47,745 nt of DNA from Nemertoderma westbladi (Eukaryota; Xenacoelomorpha; Nemertodermatida; Nemertodermatidae), in the NCBI GenBank assembly GCA_032718475.1, contig JAUCBJ010003197.1, positions 1 to 47,745 on the forward strand. The letters run 5' to 3'. This document shows, piece after piece, positions 31,401 to 46,124 of the stretch. The notes beneath the pieces are model-generated. The model was given only the letters and a program-made list of their open reading frames with translations, did no database searches and was not told the DNA's origin. A program made the translations under genes and the position numbers. Numbering within the stretch: the stretch's first letter is position 1; each line of letters begins with the position of its first letter.

Positions 31401-34400
31401 AACGACAGATCTACAGAACGACAGATCTACAGAACGACAGAACGACGGATCTACAGAACGACGGATCTACAGAACGACAGATCTACAGAACGACATATCT
31501 ACATAACGACGGATCTACAGAAAGACAGAACGACAGATCTACAGAACGAAAGATCTACAGAACGACAGATCTACAGAACGACAGATCCACAGAACGACAG
31601 ATCCACAGAGCGACTGATCTACAGAACGACGGATCTACAGAACGACAGATCTACAGAACAACAGATCTACAGAATAACAGATCCACAGAGCGACTGATCT
31701 ACAGAACGACAGATCTACAGAACGACAGATCTACAGAATGACAGATCTACAGAGCGACTGATCTACAGAACGACGGATCTACAGAACGAAAGATCTACAG
31801 AACAACAGATCTACAGAATAACAGATCCACAGAGCGACTGATCTACAGAACGACAGATCTACAGAACGACAGATCTACAGAACGACAGATCCACAGAACG
31901 ACAGATCCACAGAGCGACTGATCTACAGAACGACGGATCTACAGAACGACAGATCTACAGAACGACAGATCTACATAACGACAGATCCACAGAGCGACTG
32001 ATCTACAGAACGACAGATCTACAGAACGACAGATCTACAGAATGACAGATCTATAGAACGACAGATCTACAGAACGACAGATCCACAGAACGACAGATCC
32101 AAAGAGCGACTGATCTACAGAACGACGGATCTACAGAACGACAGATCTACAGAATGACAGATCTACAGAATGACAGATCTACAGAACGACAGATCTACAG
32201 AACGACAGATCCACAGAGCGACTGATCTAGAGAACGACAGATCTACAGAACGACTAATCTACAGAACGACTGATCTACAGAACAGAAGATCTACAGAATG
32301 ACGGATCTACAGAATGACAGATCTACAGAACGACAGATCTACAGAACGACTGATCTACAGAACGACAGATCTACAGTACGACAGAATGACGGATCTACAG
32401 AATGACTGATCTACAGAACAATGGATCTATAGAACGACGGATCTACAGAACGACAGATCTACAGATCTACCGAACGACATATCTACAGAACGACATATCT
32501 ACAGAACGACAGATCTACAGATCTACCGAACGACATATCTACAGAACGACAGATCCACAGAGCGACTGATCTACAGAACGACAGATCTACAGAACGACAG
32601 ATCCACAGAACGACAGATCTACAGAACGACAGAACGACGGATCTACAGAACGACGGATCTACAGAACGACAGATCTACAGAACGACATATCTACAGAACG
32701 ACGGATCTACAGAAAGACAGAACGACAGATCTACAGAACGAAAGATCTACAGAACGACAGATCTACAGAACGACAGATCCACAGAACGACAGATCCACAG
32801 AGCGACTGATCTACAGAACGACGGATCTACAGAACGACAGATCTACAGAACAACAGATCTACAGAATAACAGATCCACAGAGCGACTGATCTACAGAACG
32901 ACAGATCTACAGAACGACAGATCTACAGAATGACTGATCTACAGAACGACAGATCTACAGAACGACAGATCTACAGAACGACAGATCCACAGAACGACAG
33001 ATCCACAGAGCGACTGATCTACAGAACGACGGATCTACAGAACGACAGATCTACAGAACGACAGATCTACATAACGACAGATCCACAGAGCGACTGATCT
33101 ACAGAACGACAGATCTACAGAACGACAGATCTACAGAATGACAGATCTATAGAACGACAGATCTACAGAACGACAGATCCACAGAACGACAGATCCACAG
33201 AGCGACTGATCTACAGTACGACGGATCTACAGAACGACAGAACGACAGATCTACAGAAAGACAGATCCACAGAGCGACTGATCTAGAGAACAACAGATCT
33301 ACAGAACGGTTAATCTACAGAACGACTGATCTACAGAACGACAGAACCACAGAGCGACTGATCTACAGAACGGAAGATCTACAGAACGACAGATCTACAG
33401 AATGACGGATCTACAGAACGACAGATCTACAGAACGACAGATCCACAGAACGACAGATCCACAGAGCGACTGATCTACAGAACGACGGATCTACAGAACG
33501 ACAGATCTACAAAACGACTGATCTACAGAACGACAGATCTACAAAACGACTGATCTACAGAACGACATATATACAGATCTACAGAACGACATATCTACAG
33601 AACAACATATCTACAGAACGACGGATCTACAGAACGACGGATCTACTGAACGACAGAACGACAGATCTACAGAACGAAAGATCTACAGAACGACAGATCC
33701 ACAGAGCGACTGATCTACAGAACGACTAATCTACAGAACGACTGATCTACAGAACGACAGATCTACAGAACGACAGAACCACAGAGCGACTGATCTACAG
33801 AACGACAGATCCACAGAGCGACTGATCTACAGAACGACAGATCTACAGAACGACAGATCTACAGAACGACGGATCTACAGAACGACGGATCTACAGAACG
33901 ACAGATCTACAGAACGACAGATCTACAGAACAACAGAACCACAGAGCGACTGATCTACAGAACGACAGATCCACAGAGCGACTGATCTACAGAACGACAG
34001 ATCTACAGAACGACAGATCTACAGAACAACAGATCTACAGAACGACAGATCCACAGAGCGACTGATCTACAGAACGACAGATCCACAGAGCGACTGATCT
34101 ACAGAACGACAGATCTACAGAACGACAGATCTACAGAACGACAGATCTACAGAATGACGGATCTACAGAACGACAGATCTACAGAACGACAGATCCACAG
34201 AGCGACTGATCTACAGAACGACAGATCTACAGAACGACTGATCTACAGAACGACTGATCTACAGAACGACAGATCTACAGAACGACTAATCTACAGAACG
34301 ACTGATCTACAGAACGACAGATCTACAGAACAGAAGATCTACAGAATGACGGATCTACAGAACGACAGATCTACAGAACGACTGATCCACAGAGCGACTG

Positions 34401-37400
34401 ATCTACAGAACGACAGAATGACGGATCTACAGAACGACAGAACAACAGATCTACAGAAAGACAGATCTACAGAACGACAGATCTACAGAACGACAGATCT
34501 ACAGAACGACAGATCCACAGAGCGACTGATCTACAGAACGACAGATCTACAGAACGACTGATCTACAGAACGACTGATCTACAGAACGACAGATCTACAG
34601 AACGACTAATCTACAGAACGACTGATCTACAGAACGACAGATCCACAGAGCGACTGATCTACAGAACGACAGAATGACGGATCTACAGAACGACAGAACA
34701 ACAGATCTACAGAAAGACAGATCCACAGAACGACAGATCTACAGAACGACGGATCTACAGAACGACGGATCTACAGAACGACAGATCCACAGAGCGACTG
34801 ATCTACAGAACGACAGAATGACGGATCTACAGAACGACAGAACAACAGATCTACAGAAAGACAGATCCACAGAACGACAGATCTACAGAACGACGGATCT
34901 ACAGAACGACGGATCTACAGAACGACAGAACAACAGATCTACAGAAAGACAGATCTACAGAACGACAGATCTACAGAACGACAGATCTACAGAACGACAG
35001 ATCCACAGAGCGACTGATCTACAGAACGACAGATCTACAGAACGACTGATCTACAGAACGACTGATCTACAGAACGACAGATCTACAGAACGACTAATCT
35101 ACAGAACGACTGATCTACAGAACGACAGATCCACAGAGCGACTGATCTACAGAACGACAGAATGACGGATCTACAGAACGACAGAACAACAGATCTACAG
35201 AAAGACAGATCCACAGAATGACAGATCTACAGAACGACGGATCTACAGAACGACGGATCTACAGAACGACAGATCCACAGAGCGACTGATCTACAGAACG
35301 ACAGAATGACGGATCTACAGAACGACAGAACAACAGATCTACAGAAAGACAGATCCACAGAACGACAGATCTACAGAACGACAGATCCACAGAGCGACTG
35401 ATCTACAGAACGACAGAATGACGGATCTACAGAACGACAGAACAACAGATCTACAGAAAGACAGATCTACAGAATGACAGATCCACAGAGCGACTGATCT
35501 AGAGAACGACAGATCTACAGAACGACAGATCTACAGAACGACAGATCTACAGAACGACGGATCTACAGAACGACGGATCTACAGAAAGACAGATCTACAG
35601 AATGACAGATCCACAGAGCGACTGATCTAGAGAACGACAGATCTACAGAACAGAAGATCTACAGAATGACGGATCTACAGAATGACAGATCCACAGAGCG
35701 ACTGATCTACAGAACGACAGATCTACAGAACGACAGATCTACAGAACGACAGATCTACAAAACGACAGATCTACAGAACGACAGATCTACAGAACGACTG
35801 ATCTACAGAACGACGGATCTACAAAACGACAGATCTACAGAATGACAGATCCACAGAGCGACTGATCTAGAGAACGACAGAATGACGGATCTACAGAACG
35901 ACAGAACAACAGATCTACAGAAAGACAGATCTACAGAACGACAGAACAACAGATCTACAGAAAGACAGATCTACAGAACGACAGATCTACAGAACGACAG
36001 ATCTACAGAACGACGGATCTACAGAACGACGGATCTACAGAACGACTGATCCACAGAGCGACTGATCTACAGAACGACAGAATGACGGATCTACAGAACG
36101 ACAGAACAACAGATCTACAGAAAGACAGATCTACAGAACGACAGAACAACAGATCTACAGAAAGACAGATCTACAGAATGACAGATCCACAGAGCGACTG
36201 ATCTAGAGAACGACAGATCTACAGAACGACAGATCTACAGAACGACAGATCTACAGAACGACGGATCTACAGAACGACGGATCTACAGAAAGACAGATCT
36301 ACAGAATGACAGATCCACAGAGCGACTGATCTAGAGAACGACAGATCTACAGAACAGAAGATCTACAGAATGACGGATCTACAGAATGACAGATCCACAG
36401 AGCGACTGATCTACAGAACGACAGATCTACAGAACGACAGATCTACAGAACGACAGATCTACAGAACAACAGATCTACAGAATGACGGATCTACAGAGCG
36501 ACTGATATACAGAACAACAGATCTACAGAACGACGGATCTACAGAACGACGGATCTACAGAAAGACAGATCTACAGAATGACAGATCCACAGAGCGACTG
36601 ATCTACAGAACGACAGATCTACAGAACGACAGATCTACAGAACGACAGATCTACAGAACGACGGATCTACAGAAAGACAGATCTACAGAATGACAGATCC
36701 ACAGAGCGACTGATCTACAGAACGACTGATCTACAGAACAGAAGATCTACAGAATGACGGATCTACAGAATGACAGATCCACAGAGCGACTGATCTACAG
36801 AACGACGGATCTACAGAACGACGGATCTACAGAAAGACAGATCTACAGAATGACAGATCCACAGAGCGACTGATCTAGAGAACGACAGATCTACAGAACG
36901 ACTAATCTACAGAACGACAGATCTACTGAACGACAGAACGACAGATCTACAGAACGAAAGATCTACAGAACGACAGATCTACAGAACAGAAGATCTACAG
37001 AATGACGGATCTACAGAATGACAGATCTACAGAACGACTAATCTACAGAACGACTGATCTACAGAACGACAGATCTACAGAACAGAAGATCTACAGAACG
37101 ACGGATCTACAGAACGACGGATCTACAGAAAGACAGATCCACAGAGCGACTGATCTAGAGAACGACAGATCTACAGAACAGAAGATCTACAGAATGACGG
37201 ATCTACAGAATGACAGATCTACAGAGCGACTGATATACAGAACAACAGATCTACAGAACAGAAGATCTACAGAATGACGGATCTACAGAACGACAGATCT
37301 ACAGAACGACTGATCCACAGAGCGACTGATCTACAGAACGACAGAATGACGGATCTACAGAACGACAGAACAACAGATCTACAGAAAGACAGATCCACAG

Positions 37401-40400
37401 AACGACAGATCTACAGAACGACAGATCTACAGAACGACAGATCTACAGAACGACTGATCTACAGAACGACAGATCCACAGAGCGACTGATCTACAGAACG
37501 ACAGATCCACAGAGCGACTGATCTACAGAACGACAGATCTACAGAACGACAGATCTACAGAACGACGGATCTACAGAACGACGGATCTACAGAACGACAG
37601 ATCTACAGAACGACAGATCCACAGAGCGACTGATCTACAGAACGACAGAATGACGGATCTACAGAACGACAGAACAACAGATCTACAGAAAGACAGATCT
37701 ACAGAATGACAGATCCACAGAGCGACTGATCTAGAGAACGACAGATCTACAGAACGACTAATCTACAGAACGACAGATCTACAGAACGACAGATCTACAG
37801 AACGACAGATCTACAGAATGACGGATCTACAGAATGACTGATCTACAGAACAACGGATCTATAGAACGACGGATCTACAGAACGACAGATCTACAGATCT
37901 ACCGAACGACATATCTACAGAACGACATATCTACAGAACGACAGATCCACAGAGCGACTGATCTACAGAACGACAGATCTACAGAACGACAGATCTACAG
38001 AGCGACGGATCTACAGAACGACGGATCTACAGAGCGACGGATCTACAGAACGACAGATCTACAGAACGACGGATCTACAGAATGACAGATCTACAGAACG
38101 ACAGATCTACAGAACGACAGATCTACAGTACGACAGAATGACGGATCTACAGAATGACTGATCTACAGAACAACGGATCTATAGAACGACGGATCTACAG
38201 AACGACAGATCTACAGATCTACCGAACGACATATCTACAGAACGACATATCTACAGAACGACAGATCCACAGAGCGACTGATCTACAGAACGACAGATCT
38301 ACAGAGCGACTGATCTACAGAACGACAGATCCACAGAACGACGGATCTACAGAATGACTGATCTACAGAACAACGGATCTATAGAACGACAGATCTACAG
38401 ATCTACCGAACGACATATCTACAGAACGACATATCTACAGAACGACAGATCCACAGAGCGACTGATCTACAGAACGACAGAACCACAGAGCGACTGATCT
38501 ACAGAACGGAAGATCTACAGAACGACAGATCTACAGAATGACGGATCTACAGAACGACAGATCTACAGAACGTCAGATCTACAGAACGACAGATCCACAG
38601 AACGACAGATCTACAGAACGACAGATCTACAGAACGACAGATCTACAGAACGACAGAACGACGGATCTACAGAACGACGGATCTACAGAACGACAGATCT
38701 ACAGAACGACGGATCTACAGAACGACGGATCTACAGAACGACAGATCTACAGAACGACGGATCTACAGAACGACGGATCTACAGAACGAGAGATCTACAG
38801 AACGACAGATCTACAGAACGACTAATCTACAGAACGACGGATCTACAGAACGACAGATCTACAGAATGACAGATCTACAGAGCGACTGATATACAGAACG
38901 ACAGATCTACAGAACGACGGATCTACAGAAAGACAGAATGACGGATCTACAGAACGACGGATCTACAGAACGACAGATCTACAGAATGACAGATCTACAG
39001 AGCGACTAATCTACAGAACGACGGATCTACAGAACGACAGATCTACAGAACGACTGATCTACAGAACGACAGATCTACAGAACGACGGATCTACAGAACG
39101 ACAGATCTACAGAGCGACTGATATACAGAACGACAGATCTACAGAACGACGGATCTACAGAAAGACAGAATGACGGATCTACAGAACGACAGATCTAGAG
39201 AACGACAGATCTACAGAACGACGGATCTACAGAACGACAGATCTACAGAATGACAGATCTACAGAGCGACTAATCTACAGAACGACGGATCTACAGAACG
39301 ACAGATCTACAGAATGACAGATCTACAGAGCGACTGATATACAGAACGACAGATCTACAGAACGACAGATCTACAGATCTACAGAACGACAGATCTACAG
39401 AACGACAGATCTACAGATCTACAGAACGACAGATCTACAGAACGACGGATCTACAGAACGACAGATCTACAGAATGACAGATCTACAGAGCGACTGATAT
39501 ACAGAATGACAGATCTAAAGAACGACAGATCTACAGATCTACAGAACGACAGATCTACAGAACGACAGATCTAGAGAACGACAGATCTACAGAACGACAG
39601 ATCCACAGAACGACAGATCTACAGAAAGACAGAATGACGGATCTACAGAACGACAGATCTAGAGAACGACAGATCTACAGAACGACAGATCCACAGAACG
39701 ACAGATATACAGAATGACAGATCTACAGAACGACAGATCTACAGAACGACAGATCTACAGAACGACAGAACCACAGAACGACAGATCCACAGAGCGACTG
39801 ATCTACAGAGCGACTGATCTACAGAACGACTGATCTACAGAACGACAGATCTACAGAACGAGAGATCTACAGAACGACGGATCTACAGAATGACGGATCT
39901 ACAGAGCGACTGATCTACAGAACGACGGATCTACAGAAAGACAGATCTAGAGAACGACTGATCTACAGAACGACAGATCTACAGAACGAGAGATCTACAG
40001 AATGACAGATCTACAGAACGACAGATCTACAGAACGACAGATCTACAGAACGACAGAACCACAGAACGACAGATCTACAGAACGACAGATCTACAGAATG
40101 ACAGATCTACAGAGCGACTGATATACAGAACAACAGATCTACAGAACGACGGATCTACAGAACGACAGATCTACAGAATGACAGATCTACAGAGCGACTG
40201 ATATACAGAACAACAGAACAACAGATCTACAGAACGACAGATCTACAGAACGACAGATCTACAGAACGACGGATCTACAGAACGACAGATCTACAGAACG
40301 ACAGATCTACAGAACGACAGATCTACAGAACGACAGATCTACAGAACGACGGATCTACAGAACGACAGATCTACAGAATGACAGATCTACAGAACGACGG

Positions 40401-42112
40401 ATCTACAGAGCGACTGATATACAGAACAACAGATCTACAGAACGACAGATCTACAGAACAACAGATCTAGAGAACGACAGATCTACAGAACGACAGATCC
40501 ACAGAGCGACTGATCTACAGAACGACGGATCTACAGAACGACAGATCTACAGAACGACAGATCTACAGAACGACAGATCTACAGAACGACAGATCTACAG
40601 AACGACAGATCTACAGAACGACAGATCTACAGAACGACAGATCTACAGAACGACAGATCTACAGAACGACAGATCTACAGAACGACGGATCTACAGAACG
40701 ACAGATCTACAGAATGACAGATCTACAGAACGACGGATCTACAGAGCGACTGATATACAGAACAACAGATCTACAGAACGACAGATCTACAGAATGACGG
40801 ATCTACAGAGCGACTGATCTACAGAACGACTGATCTACAGAATGACAGATCTACAGAACGACAGATCTACAGAACGACGGATCTACAGAACGACAGATCT
40901 ACAGAACGACAGATCTACAGAACGACAGATCTACAGAACGACAGATCTACAGAACGACGGATCTACAGAACGACAGATCTACAGAATGACAGATCTACAG
41001 AACGACGGATCTACAGAGCGACTGATATACAGAACAACAGATCTACAGAACGACAGATCTACAGAATGACGGATCTACAGAGCGACTGATCTACAGAACG
41101 ACTGATCTACAGAACGACAGATCTACAGAACAACAGATCTAGAGAACGACAGATCTACAGAACGACAGATCCACAGAGCGACTGATCTACAGAACGACGG
41201 ATCTACAGAACGACAGATCTACAGAACGACAGATCTACAGAACGACAGATCTACAGAACGACAGATCTACAGAACGACAGATCTACAGAACGACAGATCT
41301 ACAGAATGACGGATCTACAGAGCGACTGATCTACAGAACGACTGATCTACAGAACGACAGATCTACAGAACAACAGATCTAGAGAACGACAGATCTACAG
41401 AACGACAGATCCACAGAGCGACTGATCTACAGAACGACGGATCTACAGAACGACAGATCTACAAAACGACAGAACGACAGATCTACAGAACGAAAGATCT
41501 ACAGAACGACGGATCTACAGAACGACAGATCTACAGAATGACAGATCTACAGAGCGACTGATATACAGAACAACAGATCTACAGAATGACAGATCTACAG
41601 AACGACAGATCTACAGAACGACGGATCTACAGAACGACAGATCTACAAAACGACAGATCTACAGAACGACAGATCTAGAGAACGACAGATCTACAGAACG
41701 ACAGATCCACAGAGCGACTGATCTACAGAACGACGGATCTACAGAACGACAGATCTACAAAACGACAGAACGACAGATCTACAGAACGAAAGATCTACAG
41801 AACGACGGATCTACAGAACGACAGATCTACAGAATGACAGATCTACAGAGCGACTGATATACAGAACAACAGATCTACAGAATGACAGATCTACAGAACG
41901 ACAGATCTACAGAACGACGGATCTACAGAACGACAGATCTACAAAACGACAGATCTACAGAACGACAGATCTACAGAACGACTGATCTACAGAACGACAG
42001 ATCTACAGAACGACGGATCTACAGAACGACAGATCTACAGAATGACAGATCTACAGAGCGACTGATATACAGAACAACAGATCTACAGAATGACAGATCT
42101 ACAGAACGACAA
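28485..42112. repeat. 16-bp satellite array, right part
   Basis: About 850 further units of the same satellite. Variants are zoned. GACTGATATACAGAAC appears only from about 36500 to the end. GACAGAACAACAGATCTACAG clusters at 34.4-37.7 kb. GATCTACAGATCTACCGAACG marks 29.2, 32.5 and 37.9-38.4 kb. Longer units are visible: the stretch ending at 30513 recurs 864 bp (54 units) later, ending at 31377. Blocks at 31.6 and 32.8 kb repeat at about 1.2 kb. Blocks left of the insertion (18.6-19.05 kb) recur at 33.3-33.7 kb. No gene lies inside; all long frames are the repeat itself. Confidence 0.97.
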
Positions 42113-42127
42113 CAGAGATTGAGATAG

Positions 42128-42171
42128 TGGTACTCATATGCAAAGCTCGCTAACTTTCGCGGCTCGCCCCA
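42128..42171 (-). repeat. Dispersed repeat terminus, inverted copy
   Basis: The reverse complement reads GGGGCGAGCCGCGAAAGTTAGC and on to GAGTACCA. It matches 43486-43530 and 46125-46169. It lies 16 bp after the end of the satellite. Confidence 0.65.
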
Positions 42172-42985
42172 CTGCATCTATAATATATATTATATGTTTT
42201 GTCGGATAGAGTACAGTAGGCAAATTTACTGTAATAATGTTCCTATTCATATGTCATATTTATTTAAATTTATTGACATAGAGTAAACTGTCTCACACTT
42301 CCCAAAATCCCCACCATATGGTGTTCATGAATGTCTACAATAATAATAGTTGATACAAATCATTGCATTTCACCCCATTGAAGTTTTATAGAATATGAAT
42401 TATGGTAGGGATTTTTTGTTGGCTTGTGAATTGTGTGAAAGTGTGAAATTCTAATATTAATATATACAATACGCAATATATCAGTACATTAGGCCTATTG
42501 GCCTTCACACAGTTTATATACAATAAGTAGTATAGAAGTTGGGAACGAGGGAAGTACCTAATATCTCTATCCTAAACTGCTTAATTCAATTGGCATTAAT
42601 TTGACGGATATATATTATTATTGTTAAGAACCAATACTATATACTACTATATTATTATCAAGATAAACTTTAATAATTTCAGTTTTAAACTACTGTAAGT
42701 TAATATAACAGTAATACTGCGTTAGTTGTTTTGTTTAACTATTTACAAACTTTTGTAAAAATAATAAAGGAGCGCTTTCCAGCTTTCTGATCCTAGTGGT
42801 GTATTACACGAGCAAAAGTAATCACATTGGAAAAAAGTAGGGTCAGAGATTCTTTGAGCTTTACAGTTCACCTACTGTAAGAACTCCTAGAGTCTTTACC
42901 CAACCAAAGTTCTAACGGGCTCCATACTATACGAGTTATATTTTATTCAAAGTTTTGTATATTCTGATGTGTAGAGGTTATTGAA
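42172..42985. other. AT-rich non-coding stretch
   Basis: No gene is recognised in this AT-rich DNA between the repeat terminus and the 15-bp minisatellite. Confidence 0.5.
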
Positions 42986-43168
42986 AGATATCGAGTCATG
43001 AAAATATCGCGAGAATAAAAGCGTGATGAAAAATATCGAGCGTAAAAATGTCGAGAGTAAAAATATCGTGAGTCAAAATATCGTGAGTAAAAATATCGTG
43101 AGTAAAATTATCGAGAATAAAATATCGCGAGTAAAATTATTGTGAGTAAAAATATTGTGAGTAAAATT
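42986..43168 (+). repeat. 15-bp minisatellite
   Basis: About a dozen units of GAGTAAAAATATCGT with variants (ATCGAGA, ATTGTGA, ATCGCGA). A second array of the same unit in the opposite orientation lies at 44821-44940. Confidence 0.85.
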
Positions 43169-43485
43169 AGCTATAATTTTTTTAATAAAACACTAGCTTC
43201 CAATGAAAACACTACTAGGTAGTGCTATAGAAACAAACTGAAATAAATGGTGATTTATTAAAAAAAAAATAAAGATATTTAAAGCTATAGTTTTTGTAAA
43301 AGCACTGGCTACCAACAATAATACTAGCTATGTACCAAGGAAAAGCCTAGCTACCATCAAATAAATTAGCTTCCAGGAAAATGAATAGTTTACTAAGTTA
43401 TTCCCACACTCCCCTACGTCCCCTCTACAATTGAAATCGCCACCAAACACAATATGTTTGGGTGGGTATAGGTGATGAGGGACTT

Positions 43486-43745
43486 GTGGGTTGAGCGACG
43501 GAAGTAAGCGAGCTTAGCATACAGGTACCACCAGTGGCGTATTTAGAGATTATCAAGGGGGGGGGGGGGGGGGGGGGGGCACATGAATAAATCAAACACC
43601 TTATCAACGTACCACTAACTCAATCGCTGTGTCTGTTTTTCTGTTATCTGTCTTATCCGGCGTTCTGTTGTTTTCAATTTTAAACGTTAATAACTCAGCC
43701 AAATCTTAATGAAATCTATCCAAACTTGGTACACATGTTGTTTAG
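43486..43745 (+). repeat. Dispersed repeat copy A, interrupted by a poly(G)-bearing segment
   Basis: It begins GTGGGTTGAGCG and runs through AAGCGAGCTTAGCATACAGG to GTACCA. After an intervening piece (about 43531-43617) with a poly(G) run of 23 at 43557-43579, it continues with GTTAATAACTCAGCC and a minus-strand copy of the ACCAAGTTTGG word (43720-43739). Copy B at 46125 has the same order without the intervening piece. Confidence 0.6.
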
Positions 43746-44820
43746 CAAAAGTTTAGAAATTTTCCAAGTTAAATTTGCGTGTGGCCTTCAAGAAGCAAAG
43801 ATAATAGCAGTTAATGAATTAAATTAAAATAATTAAGTTAGTTAGGTTAAAAACAGCATTTTCAAGCCTGCCTTTTAATGGAAATTAAATATTTTATAGT
43901 ATAAGATATAAATAATTATACTTAAAAGTTATACAGCTGTAATCCCCATACCCCATTCCATTATAGTTTTTAATTAGTTTCAAGTGATTTGCTTTAAGAA
44001 ATGTGTTTTTAATTGATCTAACGTAATTAAGTCATCAAAATGCCCTCGTCACTCTATACCTCCCTCATTCCTTGGCATACTAGCTATTGCCTATTATTAG
44101 TTGGAACCAGTCCAATCATCTTATCACTACTTGGCAACAACGGGTAATTACATCTATAGGACATGGGCAAGGCAGGCACTACTAGTGTAAAGTGAATAAT
44201 AAGTCAGCTTGCTTATTATTTATCTCGCAAAATGATTGCATGGAGTATTCTGAGTTAGAATCATCAGCTAAATAATTTCTTTGAGATGTTGACATGATCA
44301 TTTAATATTTCAGTATCAATACTATCGGCATAAGATAAGTTTTAATAATTTTACAAATTGGGTTGCATCCACACCTAGAAATATATTACTTTTAAAACAC
44401 AAATTTCCTGTTAATACCTCTGGGCTCTGCCTTTCATTAATCCTCTGTGCTCCATTGGGTTGGGGTGGTGCAGATTAAGATGGCGGTTGAAGCGAGGGAG
44501 GGAACTTTCCTCTGTTCTTTGATTTATTCTTATTGGCAGTATGGTTAAAGTTCATATTTATTTATTTAAATTTCTTAAGTACCGATTTTGGGATAGAATT
44601 GCTCAATTTTAATGATCTGTATCTGATAACTGAGCCTAGTCCTGCGCGATGGCCCCATGAACGTTGTTTATTACTATAATATTGGCTAATGGTATGTCAG
44701 GAGTGAGAGAGTACTATAAAATGTTGCTTTATTTGAATTAACTATAATAATCTTGTATATGATAGTCCAGATAGTGGACATGTTAAGTCTAGGCCTACTT
44801 ACACCTAATTTTTCATTGCC
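43746..44820. other. AT-rich non-coding stretch
   Basis: No gene, RNA or repeat structure is recognised here. Confidence 0.5.
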
Positions 44821-44940
44821 AATATTTTTACTTTCCAAATTTTTACTCTCAATATTTTTACTTTCCATATTTTCACTCTCGATATTTTTACTCTGGATAT
44901 TTTTACTCTCGTTATTTTTACTCTCAATAATTTTACTCTA
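44821..44940 (-). repeat. 15-bp minisatellite, inverted partner
   Basis: Units of ATATTTTTACTCTCG, the reverse complement of the 42986-43168 unit. Read on the minus strand it gives an artificial ESKNI repeat. Confidence 0.85.
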
Positions 44941-44978
44941 TTTCTATCCGCTCTATCTCAATTACACAAAAAAAGGCA

Positions 44979-45545
44979 TCAAAATTCTTAGGTATTTACA
45001 TTGACAATAAAATTGACTGGAAAACACTAAAAAATCTCGAAACTTACTGTCATTTTTTTCATACTAAGATACATTCTACCTCTGCATATTTCAAGAACCC
45101 TCTACTTCGCACTAGTTCATCCACATATCCTATACGGAATACTACCTTGGGGCAACGCACATAACTTTCAGGCCTAATCAAGCTCATGCTAACCCAATTT
45201 ATAAAAACCTAAATATTTTACCTCTCGAAAAAGTATTCGAACTTGAAGTGGCTAAATATATGTATGATATTAAAAAATGAAAAAAACTAAAGCATTACAA
45301 AATTTAATTAAACAAACTAGTTCCATCCACAGATATAATACTCGATCGAGTTGTGCACAAAACTTTTTCGTTCCACGTGAAGGACTACAGCTCACCCAGA
45401 AATCCTTAAAATTCACTGGCCCGAAAATATGGAATGCCATCCCTAGCGATATAAAAAAGGCTAAATCAAAAATTCGATTTCATATGAATTAAAAAAATAT
45501 TTCTTCAGACTCTATCTTAAAAAATACCTAGAAACATTTGATTAA
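44979..45545 (+). pseudogene. LINE reverse transcriptase C-terminal remnant
   Basis: Pieces in different frames follow the usual order at the end of jockey/CR1-type LINE polyproteins. KFLGIYIDNKIDWK comes at about 44982. VHPHILYGILPWGN follows near 45116. LNILPLEKVFELEVAKYMYD comes at about 45212-45271, then RYNTRSS and GPKIWNAIPSDIKK (within 45277-45492), and finally a Lys/Tyr-rich end. At least three frame changes or stops break it. It is 5'-truncated, as is common for LINEs, and is followed by an AT-rich ATT-repeat tail (45570-45610). It cannot make a working enzyme. Confidence 0.8.
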
Positions 45546-45670
45546 TAATTATACTCCATAAACAAACCATATTACTATTACCATATTACCATATTATTAT
45601 TATTATTTGATTTTTATAGGTATAGATGTATGTACAATAATACATTTGTACTTTCCATACACTTTAGTTA

Positions 45671-45744
45671 GTTACAGAACATATTACGTTATGTTACAGA
45701 ACATATTACGTTATGTTACAGAACATATTACGTTATGTTACAGA
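45671..45744. repeat. 22-bp tandem repeat, just over three copies
   Basis: Units beginning GTTACAGAACATATTACG start at 45671, 45693 and 45715, with a partial fourth at 45737. The full copies are identical. Confidence 0.95.
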
Positions 45745-45870
45745 CATGGCAGATCCCGGATTCGCTTTTTTGAATGATCTCCGGGGTTTGATATGCCAAT
45801 AATGCAGTACAAGTCCCTAAAGGGTGCCACCCTGCTCCATAGCGCGGGAAATTCATGTTATTTGAGGAGA

Positions 45871-46036
45871 CTTTAAAATTACTAGAATCACTATTACTAT
45901 TTCCTGATTGGTTTTAAACTGGGTACCTGGCAACGCCATCAGCTGATTTCAAAATGCCATATTGCTGATTAGGCGACATGAAATAGTGATTCTAGTAATT
46001 TTAAGGGCCTTAAAAATACTAGAGTCACTATTTCGG
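45871..46036. repeat. Imperfect palindrome plus a third direct copy
   Basis: 45871-45895 (CTTTAAAATTACTAGAATCA...) and 45982-46006 are inverted copies matching at 24 of 25 positions around an 86-bp loop. A third, more diverged copy in the left-arm orientation follows at about 46009-46034. This looks like a MITE end family. Confidence 0.75.
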
Positions 46037-46124
46037 AAGCGCTTAAAACAACCAGAAGCACTATCCGGTAACACAGGGCCAAGTACAGAACTGACAATCA
46101 CCCATTAAATAATTAACTAACACT

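Noticed and set aside
14907-42112. CRISPR-like array
   Set aside because: Units are contiguous 16-mers with no spacers, and the window is eukaryotic.
15000-42120. Many open frames of 60-235 codons with TDLQNDRSTERQ repeats
   Set aside because: They follow from a 16-bp unit without stops on the plus strand. Starts and ends coincide with unit variants (GAATGAC gives ATG; TGATCT or TAATCT gives stops), and nothing else supports translation.
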